DNA of 64,000 nt from Priestia aryabhattai. Lineage in GTDB: Bacteria; Bacillota; Bacilli; Bacillales; Bacillaceae_H. The notes below the pieces were generated by a model, which had not been told where the DNA came from, did not search any database, and was given only the letters and a program-made list of their open reading frames with translations. Positions 29,525 to 39,886 of this stretch are shown in pieces; position 1 is the stretch's first letter; every line of letters starts with the position of its first letter. The stretch spans positions 930,001 to 994,000 of the forward strand of contig NZ_JAMBOQ010000001.1 of assembly GCF_023715685.1 (NCBI RefSeq), given 5' to 3'. The position numbers and the translations under genes were made by a program.

Positions 29525-30253
29525 ATGTCTGCATTATTTACCGCACTAGGCTATTTCTTTAAAGAATTGGTTTTCCTTGTTTCCTACGTAAAAAACAATG
29601 CATTTCCTCAACCCTTGTCTGCTGCTGAAGAAAAGAGATATTTATCTTTAATGGAACAGGGAGATCAAGAAGCGCGAAACCTTCTGATTGAACACAATCT
29701 CCGACTCGTTGCGCATATTGTTAAAAAGTTTGAAAACACGGGAGAGGATGCGGAAGATTTAATTTCAATTGGGACAATCGGTTTAATTAAAGCAATCGAA
29801 AGTTATTCTCAAGGAAAAGGGACAAAATTAGCTACTTATGCCGCACGCTGTATTGAAAATGAAATATTGATGCACTTGCGAGCACTCAAAAAAACAAAAA
29901 AAGATGTGTCGCTGCATGATCCAATTGGCCAGGATAAAGAAGGAAATGAAATCAGTTTGATTGATGTATTAAAATCAGAGTCAGACGATGTAATTGATAT
30001 GATTCAACTAAATATGGAATTAGAAAAAATAAAAGAATATATCGATATCCTCGATGATCGAGAAAAAGAAGTAATTGTTGGCCGCTTCGGCTTGGATCTG
30101 CAGGATGAAAAAACCCAGCGAGAAATTGCAAAAGAATTAAATATTTCAAGAAGTTATGTTTCGAGAATTGAAAAGCGAGCGCTGATGAAAATGTTTCACG
30201 AATTTTACAGAGCCGAAAAAGAGAAAAAAAAGAGCGGAAAGAAGGAGAATTAA
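29525..30253 (+). CDS. sigK: Sporulation sigma factor SigK (pro-sigma-K)
   Basis: The late mother-cell sigma factor, 242 residues. The N-terminal pro-sequence [20 protein letters not shown] is hydrophobic and is removed by SpoIVFB, leaving [11 protein letters not shown] as the mature start. Region 2 ([31 protein letters not shown]) and region 4 helix-turn-helix ([20 protein letters not shown]) follow. The ATG at 29525 follows GGAGG. The gene is continuous: no skin-type element splits it. Sigma-E should drive it; a CATATAGT at 29489-29496 could be the -10 box, but I see no good -35. Confidence 0.97.
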   Translation: MSALFTALGYFFKELVFLVSYVKNNAFPQPLSAAEEKRYLSLMEQGDQEARNLLIEHNLRLVAHIVKKFENTGEDAEDLISIGTIGLIKAIESYSQGKGTKLATYAARCIENEILMHLRALKKTKKDVSLHDPIGQDKEGNEISLIDVLKSESDDVIDMIQLNMELEKIKEYIDILDDREKEVIVGRFGLDLQDEKTQREIAKELNISRSYVSRIEKRALMKMFHEFYRAEKEKKKSGKKEN

Positions 30254-30274
30254 TCCTTCTTTCCGCTCTTTTTT
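30230..30274 (+). terminator. Intrinsic terminator of sigK
   Basis: A 17-bp GC-containing stem, AAGAGCGGAAAGAAGGA with its complement, has the sigK stop codon in its loop and is followed by a T-run. Confidence 0.9.
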
Positions 30275-30334
30275 TAAAATAATTTCCAAATAATAATCCG
30301 TAGCAAACACATTATTACTCCCCCTACTAATCAT

Positions 30335-30397
30335 TTAGGTGGAATCTTTCTCCACAAGCAGCCATACAACGATATATCCTTTTTGATTAATCATCAT
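30335..30397 (-). CDS. Possible 20-residue small protein
   Basis: The frame reads MMINQKGYIVVWLLVEKDST and ends TAA. AAAGGAG lies 7 bases before the ATG at 30397, a good ribosome-binding site. It follows yrzI in the same orientation, so it could share that transcript. I do not recognise the sequence. The middle (YIVVWLLV) is hydrophobic. The frame is very short, so the good site and the sensible composition are the only support. Confidence 0.35.
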   Translation of the reverse strand: MMINQKGYIVVWLLVEKDST

Positions 30398-30423
30398 TCA
30401 TCCACTCCTTTCCACTGTTCAAA

Positions 30424-30564
30424 TTAGAAATGACGATAAAACTCATACTTGCGGTCTTTTATTTCTTCTTCTAATTGTCTTACATACTGTTCATGCTTAA
30501 TTTCTGCCTCTGAGTATTGACGGGACTTTATGGTAATAGTTAAAAAGAAAATATTCAGTGTCAT
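30424..30564 (-). CDS. yrzI: YrzI family small protein
   Basis: A 46-residue peptide starting MTLNIFFLTITIKSRQYSEA, with a hydrophobic N-terminus and a charged helical C-terminus (EQYVRQLEEEIKDRKYEF). It matches the short YrzI family, and it lies downstream of the mccAB-yrhC region in keeping with Bacillus gene order. GGAGGTG is well placed for the ATG at 30564; the open frame extends further upstream, but that is not supported. Function is unknown. Confidence 0.8.
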   Translation of the reverse strand: MTLNIFFLTITIKSRQYSEAEIKHEQYVRQLEEEIKDRKYEFYRHF

Positions 30565-30612
30565 TACAATCACCTCCTTATACACAAAAAAAACACAGTA
30601 ATGCATAAGCAT

Positions 30613-30664
30613 CCTGTGGCTGAAAAATAATAAAAACCACAGGGCTACTATTCGCACCTGTGGT
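30613..30664 (-). terminator. Terminator with an alternative pairing arm upstream of yrzI
   Basis: On the minus strand ACCACAGG and CCTGTGGT pair across a 13-base loop (30636-30664), followed by a T-rich run. A third copy, CCACAGG at 30619-30613, could compete for the same CCTGTGG arm. It would end the transcript of the 32-residue ORF just upstream. Confidence 0.6.
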
Positions 30665-30698
30665 GAATTAACGTGTTTTAACGATCAAGGTAAGAAAG

Positions 30699-30797
30699 TT
30701 ACTTGATACAGGAACACGGCCGAATAGTATACGTATATAGACGATTTTTGAACATAGTTGAAACTGGATGACCCATAACTGATAAACGTCTTAACAT
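30699..30797 (-). CDS. Possible 32-residue small protein
   Basis: Reads MLRRLSVMGHPVSTM and then an Arg/Tyr-rich stretch ending RPCSCIK. AAAGGAGG lies 9 bases before the ATG at 30797, an ideal ribosome-binding site, and a terminator follows 35 bases after the stop, so it looks like a complete small transcription unit. The composition is basic with two C-terminal cysteines (PCSC). I do not recognise the family. It may be a small protein or a leader peptide for yrzI. Confidence 0.5.
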   Translation of the reverse strand: MLRRLSVMGHPVSTMFKNRLYTYTIRPCSCIK

Positions 30798-30917
30798 ATG
30801 ACTCGACCTCCTTTTAATAAAGTATTTTCCTTACAATGGTAATTATATCCATGAACTTATAAAAAGTAAACTGTTTTTTTGAAAAATAGGGAATTTTTTT
30901 ATTTTTTAAACTCTCAT

Positions 30918-30947
30918 AAAAAAAAGACGATGAATGATCGCCTTTTT
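30918..30947 (-). terminator. Terminator after yrhC
   Basis: GGCGAT / ATCGTC stem (extended by A/T pairs) with a 5-base loop and a T-run on the minus strand, just past the yrhC stop. It ends the yrrT-mtnN-mccAB-yrhC operon. Confidence 0.75.
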
Positions 30948-30954
30948 ATATCTA

Positions 30955-31185
30955 TTATTCTTTTTCTTTCATTAGTTCTTTTTTTAGTTTTTTAGTTTGA
31001 TAACTAAAATAAAAAGCAAGGGCGGCAAAAAGAATAACGATCGCTTCCATTATTCCAAGCTGCATATCACTTTTTTCACCTTGGCCAATCATAACACCAA
31101 TGTACAAGAATGTACTTACGGCTAGAAGGACGTAAATAAAGCGGCTATAATCTTCAATTTTTGCTTTGATGTGTTGAGCTTTCAT
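30955..31185 (-). CDS. yrhC: YrhC family membrane protein
   Basis: A 76-residue protein with two predicted membrane helices (FIYVLLAVSTFLYIGVMIG and MEAIVILFAALAFYFSY) and a Lys-rich tail. It is the last gene of the methionine-to-cysteine operon, as yrhC is in B. subtilis. Function is unknown; a transport or accessory role is only a guess from its location. Confidence 0.85.
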   Translation of the reverse strand: MKAQHIKAKIEDYSRFIYVLLAVSTFLYIGVMIGQGEKSDMQLGIMEAIVILFAALAFYFSYQTKKLKKELMKEKE

Positions 31186-31266
31186 TCAATCACCTTCTCA
31201 GTAGAATGTTATAGCTCTACTCTATCATAGATCTATAGGTCTATAAAAATCCTATTTTTACCACCC

Positions 31267-33325
<2,059 letters not shown>

Positions 33326-33361
33326 AATCTTGAACACCTCGCTATCAAAATAATAATATAA

Positions 33362-33443
33362 CTTAACCTATAAATAAAGTCGGAATTAAAATAAAAATAT
33401 AGTCTACACCCCATGTTATGACAAACGATGCAGAGTGTAGACG
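33362..33443 (-). promoter_or_regulatory. Hairpin and possible regulatory site between mtnN and mccA
   Basis: On the minus strand GTCTACAC and GTGTAGAC form an 8-bp stem with a 25-base loop, followed by TATATTTTTATTTT, a terminator-like layout. Just after it lies AATTCC followed by an AT-rich stretch, somewhat like a CymR operator half. mccA may have its own regulated promoter here. Confidence 0.4.
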
Positions 33444-33471
33444 AAAACAAACTCTATATTTTATGAAAAGC

Positions 33472-34167
33472 TTATTTTAATTTTGTAATAAAATTCAATA
33501 CTAATTTCGTTGAATTAACAGCTGCTTTTTCTAAAAATTGCTCAAAAGAAACATTTGATTCTTTGCCGGCGATGTCAGAAAGAGCACGAAGAATGACAAA
33601 CGGTACACCAAATTGATAGCATACTTGAGCAACAGCCGCTGCTTCCATTTCAGCTGCGTACAGGTCTGGAAACTTAGAGCGAACAAACTCTACGCGCACA
33701 GGATCGTTCATGAACGAATCTCCTGTAGCAATTAATCCTTTTACAATTTTCATATCCGTTACTTCAAGAGCGCTTTCTTCAGCAAGACGAACTAGTTTTT
33801 CATCTGCTTTAAAAGCTGCAGGCAAGTTTGGCACTTGACCGTATTCATAGTTGAATACCGTTACATCTACATCATGATGACGAACTTCTGTTGAAATAAC
33901 CGCATCGCCTACATTTAACTCTGGATGGAAGCCACCTGCTGATCCTGTGTTAATAACGTAATGAGGTTTGAACTTCTCCAATAAGATGGCTGTAGATAAC
34001 GCCGCATTTACTTTTCCAATACCTGATTTTAACAATACAACCTCCACGCCGCTGATTGTTCCTGTCGAGTATTCACATCCTGCGATTACTGTTTCTTGAC
34101 GATTCTCAATTTTATCGCGTAAAATCGTCACTTCTTCTTCCATTGCTCCAATGATTGCTACTTTCAT
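33472..34167 (-). CDS. mtnN: 5'-methylthioadenosine/S-adenosylhomocysteine nucleosidase
   Basis: Cleaves adenine from MTA and SAH, feeding methionine recycling and homocysteine production. The 231 residues begin [13 protein letters not shown] with the catalytic Glu, carry [10 protein letters not shown], and have the catalytic Asp in RALSDIAG. The ATG at 34167 follows AGAGG; upstream codons in frame belong to the end of yrrT. It supplies substrate to mccA and mccB, which lie downstream. Confidence 0.96.
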   Translation of the reverse strand: MKVAIIGAMEEEVTILRDKIENRQETVIAGCEYSTGTISGVEVVLLKSGIGKVNAALSTAILLEKFKPHYVINTGSAGGFHPELNVGDAVISTEVRHHDVDVTVFNYEYGQVPNLPAAFKADEKLVRLAEESALEVTDMKIVKGLIATGDSFMNDPVRVEFVRSKFPDLYAAEMEAAAVAQVCYQFGVPFVILRALSDIAGKESNVSFEQFLEKAAVNSTKLVLNFITKLK

Positions 34168-34184
34168 TTTAAAACCTCTTTCTA

Positions 34185-34826
34185 CTATTGTTTCGTTGCC
34201 TCCAATACCCACACAAAGTGATTAAATTGTGTAAAGGTTATGTGAAAACCATTGCTTTCAAAGATCTGCTTTAAGACGGGAATAGTTGTATAGTACTCCC
34301 TCTCTAGATCTTCTGCTAGTTGCGTATACCCTTTTTGTTTTGCCTGAACAATGGTATTAGCAAATGAATCCGCTGTTTCAAACATTGTATCAGCAAACAC
34401 TATTTTACCACCGGTTTGAAGTAACTTTCCATAGTTTATCACAGCTTCTTCTTTTTCTTTATCTGTTAAATGATGAAATGCGTACGTACTAACTAAGCTC
34501 TCTGCTGGAAACAATGATGTATCAAATTGTAAAAAGTCTCCTGGCGTGACTAAAACATCTGCCCCTAATTTCTGATGTGCTAATTGTCTCATTGGCACTG
34601 ACGGCTCAATTCCTACTACCGTAAGTTCTTTTTCTAAAAGTTTTTTTGTTAAGTTTCCAGTGCCTGTTCCAAATTCTATAACATGCCCTATTGAACGGTC
34701 TGCTACAAATTCTAAAATTTCATTATAATTGCGAAACACTTCTCTATACTGTTCATCTTTCCCGCTTACCGATGCATCATACTCATTAGCCCACTTTTCA
34801 AAGATATCTAAAAACTCTAGACCCAT
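34185..34826 (-). CDS. yrrT: YrrT family SAM-dependent methyltransferase
   Basis: A class I methyltransferase of 213 residues with the SAM motif [18 protein letters not shown] (about residues 48-65) and VVGIEPS. It is the first gene of the yrrT-mtnN-mccA-mccB operon; SAH from its reaction could feed MtnN. The methyl acceptor is unknown. The ATG at 34826 follows GAGGAGG. The upstream gap shared with yrzA should hold its promoter and, by analogy with B. subtilis, CymR control. Confidence 0.93.
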   Translation of the reverse strand: MGLEFLDIFEKWANEYDASVSGKDEQYREVFRNYNEILEFVADRSIGHVIEFGTGTGNLTKKLLEKELTVVGIEPSVPMRQLAHQKLGADVLVTPGDFLQFDTSLFPAESLVSTYAFHHLTDKEKEEAVINYGKLLQTGGKIVFADTMFETADSFANTIVQAKQKGYTQLAEDLEREYYTTIPVLKQIFESNGFHITFTQFNHFVWVLEATKQ

Positions 34827-34964
34827 AAGAAACGCCTCCTCATAACTAATAATTCTTATGGATATAGTATGTTTTTAATTATCGTTTGTTCTTCATTTAC
34901 AAATATTTTAAGCTTTTAACTTTCTATTTGCTATACTATAGTAATGAAGTAAGGAGGTCGTAGG

Positions 34965-35180
34965 ATGAATTTTGAATTTGAAATGATTGAAGATAAAATA
35001 GAATTTTTTGAAGCGCCTGACGTCAAAATGCTTGAAAAACAAATTGCTGAAAAAATTGATCAAAATAAAGCGATTTTGCTTGAGGTGCATAGCGTATCTC
35101 ATCAAATGTCTGTGGACTATGAACACGGCAAAAAACTTTACTCTGCAGTTGTTCATTTTAAATTAAAAAAGCAGCGCTAG
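34965..35180 (+). CDS. yrzA: YrzA family (DUF2536) protein
   Basis: A 71-residue acidic protein, MNFEFEMIEDKIEFFEAPD at the N-terminus and SAVVHFKLKKQR at the end. It matches YrzA by position between yrrS and yrrT and by general pattern. AAGGAGG precedes the ATG at 34965. Function is unknown. It is convergent with yrrS across a shared terminator. Confidence 0.85.
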   Translation: MNFEFEMIEDKIEFFEAPDVKMLEKQIAEKIDQNKAILLEVHSVSHQMSVDYEHGKKLYSAVVHFKLKKQR

Positions 35181-35193
35181 CGCGCTGCTTTTC
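35167..35193. terminator. Bidirectional terminator between yrzA and yrrS
   Basis: AAAAGCAGCGC with its complement and a 4-base loop overlaps the yrzA end and abuts the yrrS stop. Confidence 0.85.
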
Positions 35194-35865
35194 TTATTGA
35201 AGCTTATCCACTACTGCCGGCTTCCAGCCTTCTCCATCTACCCATTCAATTTGAACACGGTACTTTGTTGATGAGTTGCCTTTAGGACTAATCGTAGCTA
35301 CAGCTTTACCTACACCACCGTTATTTCCTAAACGCCATACTGTCATATTGCTTGGGCTAATGCCTGATCCTTCGCCTACAGCTTTTAGCATTTCGTTCCA
35401 ATCCGTTGATCCTTTTTTATATGTTGCTGCAGGTGCATCTTGTGACGTACCTACTGAATCCCATGAAGGATCTACCTTGCGTTCTGCCACGCCCGGCTCT
35501 GGATTTTTCTCTACTTCAGCCTGTGAATCTGAGTCGTTTGATTCTTCATCTGTTGCTTGATCATCTTCAGATGTTGACTGATCATCTTCAGAGCTTTGGT
35601 CCTCTTCCGAACTTTGATCGTCTGTTGCTTGATCATCTTTAGAAGAATCATCTTCTTTTTTAGCCGTCTTGTCCGTTTTTTGATCATTTGTTTGCGGATT
35701 AGTTTGATTTGTTTCCGCTTGGTTATCCGATTTATCCTTGTTTCCAAGAATCATTGTACCACCGACAAATACAATTAAAACTGCTACAACAGCAATTAAC
35801 AGATTATATAATCGGTTTACTTTTTTTTCTTTGTTTTCATGCCTTGAAGAACGATTGTTATTCAT
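35194..35865 (-). CDS. yrrS: YrrS family membrane-anchored protein (DUF1510)
   Basis: A 223-residue protein with a basic N-terminus, one membrane anchor (about residues 23-42, LLIAVVAVLIVFVGGTMI), then a long low-complexity acidic stretch rich in Asp, Gln, Ser and Glu (about residues 50-115). It ends in a compact DUF1510 domain (DPSWDSVGTSQDAPAAT to VVDKLQ). It probably projects outside the cell. It lies 117 bases after pbpI, so a wall-linked role is plausible. The ATG at 35865 follows GGAGG. Confidence 0.88.
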   Translation of the reverse strand: MNNNRSSRHENKEKKVNRLYNLLIAVVAVLIVFVGGTMILGNKDKSDNQAETNQTNPQTNDQKTDKTAKKEDDSSKDDQATDDQSSEEDQSSEDDQSTSEDDQATDEESNDSDSQAEVEKNPEPGVAERKVDPSWDSVGTSQDAPAATYKKGSTDWNEMLKAVGEGSGISPSNMTVWRLGNNGGVGKAVATISPKGNSSTKYRVQIEWVDGEGWKPAVVDKLQ

Positions 35866-35982
35866 TGCTACAATTTCCTCCAACTTTTATAATGCTTTAT
35901 TCTAACATGTGTTTTCTTATACATGAAGCATCAAAATTTATTTGAAGTATATTTGTAATATTTTTTACAAATTCTTCTTGTT

Positions 35983-37749
35983 TTAACGTGTATTTAAGTC
36001 ATACATCCCTTTAACAATATCATAAAATACGCTGTTTGTGGGAGATATCGCACTTTTTGTATTTAAATCCACTACTACCATTGCATATTTTGGATCATCT
36101 GCAGGAAAGTAACCCGCAAACCATTTATTGACGATATCGTCTTTCACATTGATTTCAGCAGTTCCTGACTTTCCTGCTACTTCATAAGGAAGCGTTTGAA
36201 ATCTTCTTCCTGTTCCTTTTTCGCTCTGTACGACGTCTTTTAAAAGCTGCTGCATAGAAGCAGCTGTGGCTTCATTAATCGTATCTCCTTTTAGATCATG
36301 CCCTTTAAATGTATACAATGACGTGTTGTTTTTATACTCTAGGGCATCTACAGCTTTTACTTGCTTCTTTTCTCCTCCGCGTGCAATTGTCGCCATCATA
36401 TTTGCTACTGCAAGCGGAGTCACTTTTACATCAAGCTGCCCAATTGCCGTTTGCGCTACAGCATTTGGTACTTTTTTTTCTCCTTCATTTGTCCAGACTC
36501 TTCCTGTTTTTTCTCCTAAAAACTGCTTAAAATGCTCAAAGTGAAACACGTCGCCCGTCCATCCTACAGGCTGAATAAGCCCTAATTTATCAGCGTATTG
36601 TTCAAGGGTATTTGGATTAGATGTTATCATTTCTTTTGCAAGCTGGGCAAACGTTGCATTGCAGCTTTGCGCGAAACTTTCTTCAAACGTCAGCTGCCCT
36701 TTTTGATGATCTTTTTCTACATTATTGCCATAAATACTTTTATCACAGTTATAGGTAAAAGAAGGCTGAATTTTATTTTGTTCAAGCGCTGCAGCTGCTG
36801 TTACGGTCTTAAATATAGATCCAGGAGTTTGTGGCGTTAACAAACGATTTTCTACGCTGTCTGAACCGTTTTGTTTTTTAAATGGATCTTTCTTATTAAT
36901 GGAAGGTCTGCTGGCCATCGCAATAACTTTATTGTTTTTTATATCAATCAAGACGGCTCCTCCGTCTTTTAACTTATAATGATTTAATGTATCCTCCACT
37001 AGCTCCTGAGCAGACAAATCAAGCGTCGTACGCACGCTGACTGGATAATAAGGGTTAGCTGTGCCCGTATATTTTACATCGATGCCAAACATAGGCCCGC
37101 CTAGGCGATCAACATGATAAAGAAGCTTAGACTCCTGTTCAGGCAACAAAAACTCGTCAAAAGTCCTCTGCATCCCTGAGATACCTACAGGCGTAGTTGA
37201 TTTAATTGCTCCATTTTTCAATTTGTCACTGTACTTCTCTTCAATTATTTGTTTGCTTTGTGCCTCTAGTCCGATTAAATGTTCAGCAAGAGGAACTGGA
37301 CGCTCATCTTTCAAAGGAATTCCAAACACACCAGGTACCTTTAATGCATTTATTTTTTCGACTTGTGCAAGCGATAACTCTTTCGTAATAACAACCGGTG
37401 TTTTAGCATTCGCTAGTCTGTTAGTCAGTTCCTGTGGTTTCATTCCCACAATTTCGCTTACTTGCTGAACAGGCCACTTCATTTTTTCTAAAAATGGAAA
37501 CAGGACTAAGCGATTATGCGTGATAGATGTTAAAGACTGTCCATTTTTATCTTCAAATTTCCCTCGCCCGTCGTCTACCACCATTTCCTGCGTACGCTGT
37601 TTTACGCTTCCTTCAATTAAATTAATATTTTTGTCGGTAAAAGATTCCGTGCTGACAAGCTGAAGTTGAACAAGCCTTGCTCCTAGTCCACTAATTAATA
37701 ATAAAATAAAAATAAGAGTAATATAAATTCGCTTGTGAATTATTTTCAT
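35983..37749 (-). CDS. pbpI: Class B penicillin-binding protein PbpI
   Basis: A transpeptidase of 588 residues. It has an N-terminal membrane anchor (about 8-26), a PBP dimer domain, and a penicillin-binding domain with the active-site SIFK (Ser311), SCN at 361-363 and KSGTAE near residue 540. It cross-links peptidoglycan; in B. subtilis yrrR/pbpI is a minor PBP linked to sporulation. It is followed by yrrS in the same orientation. The ATG at 37749 is well formed. Confidence 0.94.
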   Translation of the reverse strand: MKIIHKRIYITLIFILLLISGLGARLVQLQLVSTESFTDKNINLIEGSVKQRTQEMVVDDGRGKFEDKNGQSLTSITHNRLVLFPFLEKMKWPVQQVSEIVGMKPQELTNRLANAKTPVVITKELSLAQVEKINALKVPGVFGIPLKDERPVPLAEHLIGLEAQSKQIIEEKYSDKLKNGAIKSTTPVGISGMQRTFDEFLLPEQESKLLYHVDRLGGPMFGIDVKYTGTANPYYPVSVRTTLDLSAQELVEDTLNHYKLKDGGAVLIDIKNNKVIAMASRPSINKKDPFKKQNGSDSVENRLLTPQTPGSIFKTVTAAAALEQNKIQPSFTYNCDKSIYGNNVEKDHQKGQLTFEESFAQSCNATFAQLAKEMITSNPNTLEQYADKLGLIQPVGWTGDVFHFEHFKQFLGEKTGRVWTNEGEKKVPNAVAQTAIGQLDVKVTPLAVANMMATIARGGEKKQVKAVDALEYKNNTSLYTFKGHDLKGDTINEATAASMQQLLKDVVQSEKGTGRRFQTLPYEVAGKSGTAEINVKDDIVNKWFAGYFPADDPKYAMVVVDLNTKSAISPTNSVFYDIVKGMYDLNTR

Positions 37750-37837
37750 GACTACACCTCACTCTTTATAAGTGTCGACGTTGCCATTACTTTTAAAACC
37801 ATTATCTTAAGAAATATTCATTCTTTTTTTCATTTCA

Positions 37838-37865
37838 CAAAAAAACTTGCTGAAGCAGCAAGTTG
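37838..37865 (-). terminator. Terminator after the isochorismatase-like gene
   Basis: AACTTGCTG with its complement, a 3-base loop and seven T residues lies 7 bases past the stop on the minus strand. Confidence 0.85.
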
Positions 37866-37871
37866 TTATTA

Positions 37872-38423
37872 TTAATTTTCCGTTAAAAATTGTTGAGTTG
37901 TTCTTAACTTTCCTATTTTCGGAAAGATGTAAGAAAGAGTTGCTTCATGTTCTTCTTTTGTAAATGTTGCCATGGCATCCGTGATAAAAATTTGGTTATA
38001 CCCATATTGAAATGCTTCACGAGCAGTGCTTTCCACGCCAATATTTGTTGCAATTCCGCAAAGGACAATTGTATCAATTCCTCTTCGGCGAAGTTGAAGG
38101 TCTAAATCCGTCCCAAAAAATGCTCCCCACTGACGTTTTGTCACAATGTAATCGTGCTCTTGCACATTAAGTCGTGGATCGAATTCCGCCCAGTCTGCAG
38201 GTCTTTCTTGAGGAGCAGATGATTTTTGATCCGTTTCTGGCGTCAACGCATCTTTTCCATCTTGAAAATCTACTCGTACAAAGCTAATAAATCCATTTTG
38301 TTCGCGGAAACGATTCACAAGCTGAACAGATCGCTCCACAATTTCATCTCCGCCAATTGGAACAATCCCTTTTTGTAAATCAATTAAAACAAGCGCTGTT
38401 TTAGTAAAATCGATATCTTTCAT
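37872..38423 (-). CDS. Isochorismatase-family cysteine hydrolase
   Basis: A 183-residue hydrolase of the isochorismatase-like fold. The expected catalytic triad is Asp15 (VLIDLQKG), Lys in IVTKRQWGAF and Cys in VLCGIATNIGVES. Such enzymes include nicotinamidases, N-carbamoyl hydrolases and true isochorismatases; the substrate cannot be told here. The ATG at 38423 is better spaced from AAGGA than the one at 38429. It is flanked on both sides by terminators, so it is a single-gene unit set between pbpI and greA, an addition relative to the B. subtilis order. Confidence 0.88.
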   Translation of the reverse strand: MKDIDFTKTALVLIDLQKGIVPIGGDEIVERSVQLVNRFREQNGFISFVRVDFQDGKDALTPETDQKSSAPQERPADWAEFDPRLNVQEHDYIVTKRQWGAFFGTDLDLQLRRRGIDTIVLCGIATNIGVESTAREAFQYGYNQIFITDAMATFTKEEHEATLSYIFPKIGKLRTTQQFLTEN

Positions 38424-38481
38424 CTTCATCTTTCCTTTCTTACATATCTTTTATATTCTCTCCGTTTTTTAAAATCATATA

Positions 38482-38509
38482 AAAAAAGCTGACGTGTGTC
38501 AGCTTTTTT
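38482..38509 (-). terminator. Terminator after greA
   Basis: AAAAAAGCTGAC with its complement and a 4-base loop, with a T-run, about 40 bases past the greA stop. Confidence 0.85.
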
Positions 38510-38548
38510 ACTTACAAGCATTCAGTAGAACGCTTCCAACCATATGTT

Positions 38549-39025
38549 TTACTTAACAGATACAATTTTCACTGACATATCTCCACCAGGAGTTTGAACA
38601 GTTACTTGATCTCCAATTTGTTTGCCCATTAGGCTTTTAGCAATTGGTGAATCATTTGAAATTTTCCCTTCAAATGGATCTGCTTCTGCACTACCTACAA
38701 TTGTATATGTTTCTTCGTCACCATCTGGTAATTCTACAAACGTTACAGATTTACCTAATGATACAATAGAAGAATTTTCTACATCTTCTTCAATGATTTT
38801 CGCATTGCGAATCATATTCTCAAGCGTCGTAATACGGCCTTCAACGAAAGCCTGCTCGTCTTTTGCAGAATCGTACTCAGAGTTCTCCGATAAATCTCCA
38901 AAACTGCGGGCGATCTTGATACGCTCTACAACTTCTTTACGTTTTACTGTTTTTAAATATTCTAGCTCTTGCTCTAGCTTTAGCTTTCCTTCTTCTGTCA
39001 TTGGAAATACTTTTTCTTGTGCCAT
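38549..39025 (-). CDS. greA: Transcription elongation factor GreA
   Basis: Rescues backtracked RNA polymerase by stimulating cleavage of the transcript 3' end. The 158 residues form an N-terminal coiled coil (about 10-75) with the acidic tip ([16 protein letters not shown]) that reaches the active site, and a C-terminal FKBP-like domain ([16 protein letters not shown]). The ATG at 39025 follows AGGAGTG. Tandem hairpins lie between it and udk. Confidence 0.97.
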   Translation of the reverse strand: MAQEKVFPMTEEGKLKLEQELEYLKTVKRKEVVERIKIARSFGDLSENSEYDSAKDEQAFVEGRITTLENMIRNAKIIEEDVENSSIVSLGKSVTFVELPDGDEETYTIVGSAEADPFEGKISNDSPIAKSLMGKQIGDQVTVQTPGGDMSVKIVSVK

Positions 39026-39087
39026 AATCCCTTCACTCCTTCTTGAACTCAAAATCTCTAGTGTATACAGTCGATTTCTGTATGTAC

Positions 39088-39165
39088 AAAAAATTTTCCA
39101 CTCTGTGGAAAAATCAGTTAATAGAGAAATGACAGCTCCAAAATAGAAGCTGCTCGTTTCTCTAT
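39088..39165 (-). terminator. Two tandem hairpins between udk and greA
   Basis: The first stem met by transcription from udk pairs AATAGAGAAA with TTTCTCTATT and has an inner CAGCT/AGCTG. The second, TTTTCCAC / GTGGAAAA with a 3-base loop, is followed by six T residues and looks like the terminator of the trmR-to-udk group. Confidence 0.65.
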
Positions 39166-39243
39166 TCTTTATAATGTTTGTGTTTAGTTAGCAGAATATG
39201 TCTGCATTGTCTTCAAAAAAATTCCTGTATCTATGCTATGTTA

Positions 39244-39879
39244 TTATAAAATGGCATTTTGTTCAAGAATTGTTTGAATTTTAGTGACCATCAAGTCAAT
39301 CGCTACGTGGTTTTGACCGCCTTCAGGAATGATAATATCTGCATAACGTTTTGTTGGTTCAACAAACTGATTATGCATCGGGCGAACCACAGATACGTAT
39401 TGATCAACAACGGACTCAAGCGTACGCTCTCGCTCTTTAATATCACGAAGCATACGACGAATGATACGAAGATCCGCATCTGTATCTACGTATAACTTGA
39501 TATCCATTAAATTACGCAAGCGCTGATCTTCTAGTACAAGAATACCTTCTAAGATAATAACATCTTTTGGTTCTTCCCTAATTACCTTTTCAGAACGGGT
39601 ATGAATTGCGTAATCATATACCGGTTTGTCAATGCTCTCATAATTTAATAAGTTTTGCAAGTGTTCAATCAGCAAATCATTATCAAATGCTAAAGGATGA
39701 TCGTAGTTTGTTTGCAAACGCTGTTCGAACGGTACATCGCTTTGATCTTTATAATAATAGTCTTGCTCAAGAAGCATAATAGAATGCCCTTTAAAATACT
39801 CATAAATAGCTTTGGTTACAGTTGTTTTACCAGAACCGGATCCACCAGCGATACCGATTACAACGGGCTTTTTCCCCAT
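39244..39879 (-). CDS. udk: Uridine/cytidine kinase
   Basis: Phosphorylates uridine and cytidine in pyrimidine salvage. The 211 residues begin [20 protein letters not shown] with the P-loop, and show [11 protein letters not shown] and the later [11 protein letters not shown] strand. It lies 7 bases after trhP2 on the same transcript. The ATG at 39879 is the only plausible start. Confidence 0.97.
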   Translation of the reverse strand: MGKKPVVIGIAGGSGSGKTTVTKAIYEYFKGHSIMLLEQDYYYKDQSDVPFEQRLQTNYDHPLAFDNDLLIEHLQNLLNYESIDKPVYDYAIHTRSEKVIREEPKDVIILEGILVLEDQRLRNLMDIKLYVDTDADLRIIRRMLRDIKERERTLESVVDQYVSVVRPMHNQFVEPTKRYADIIIPEGGQNHVAIDLMVTKIQTILEQNAIL

Positions 39880-39886
39880 TTTATAC

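Noticed and set aside
38622..39146. A 174-codon plus-strand frame opposite greA
   Set aside because: Ser-rich antisense of greA, crossing the tandem hairpins, without a start site.
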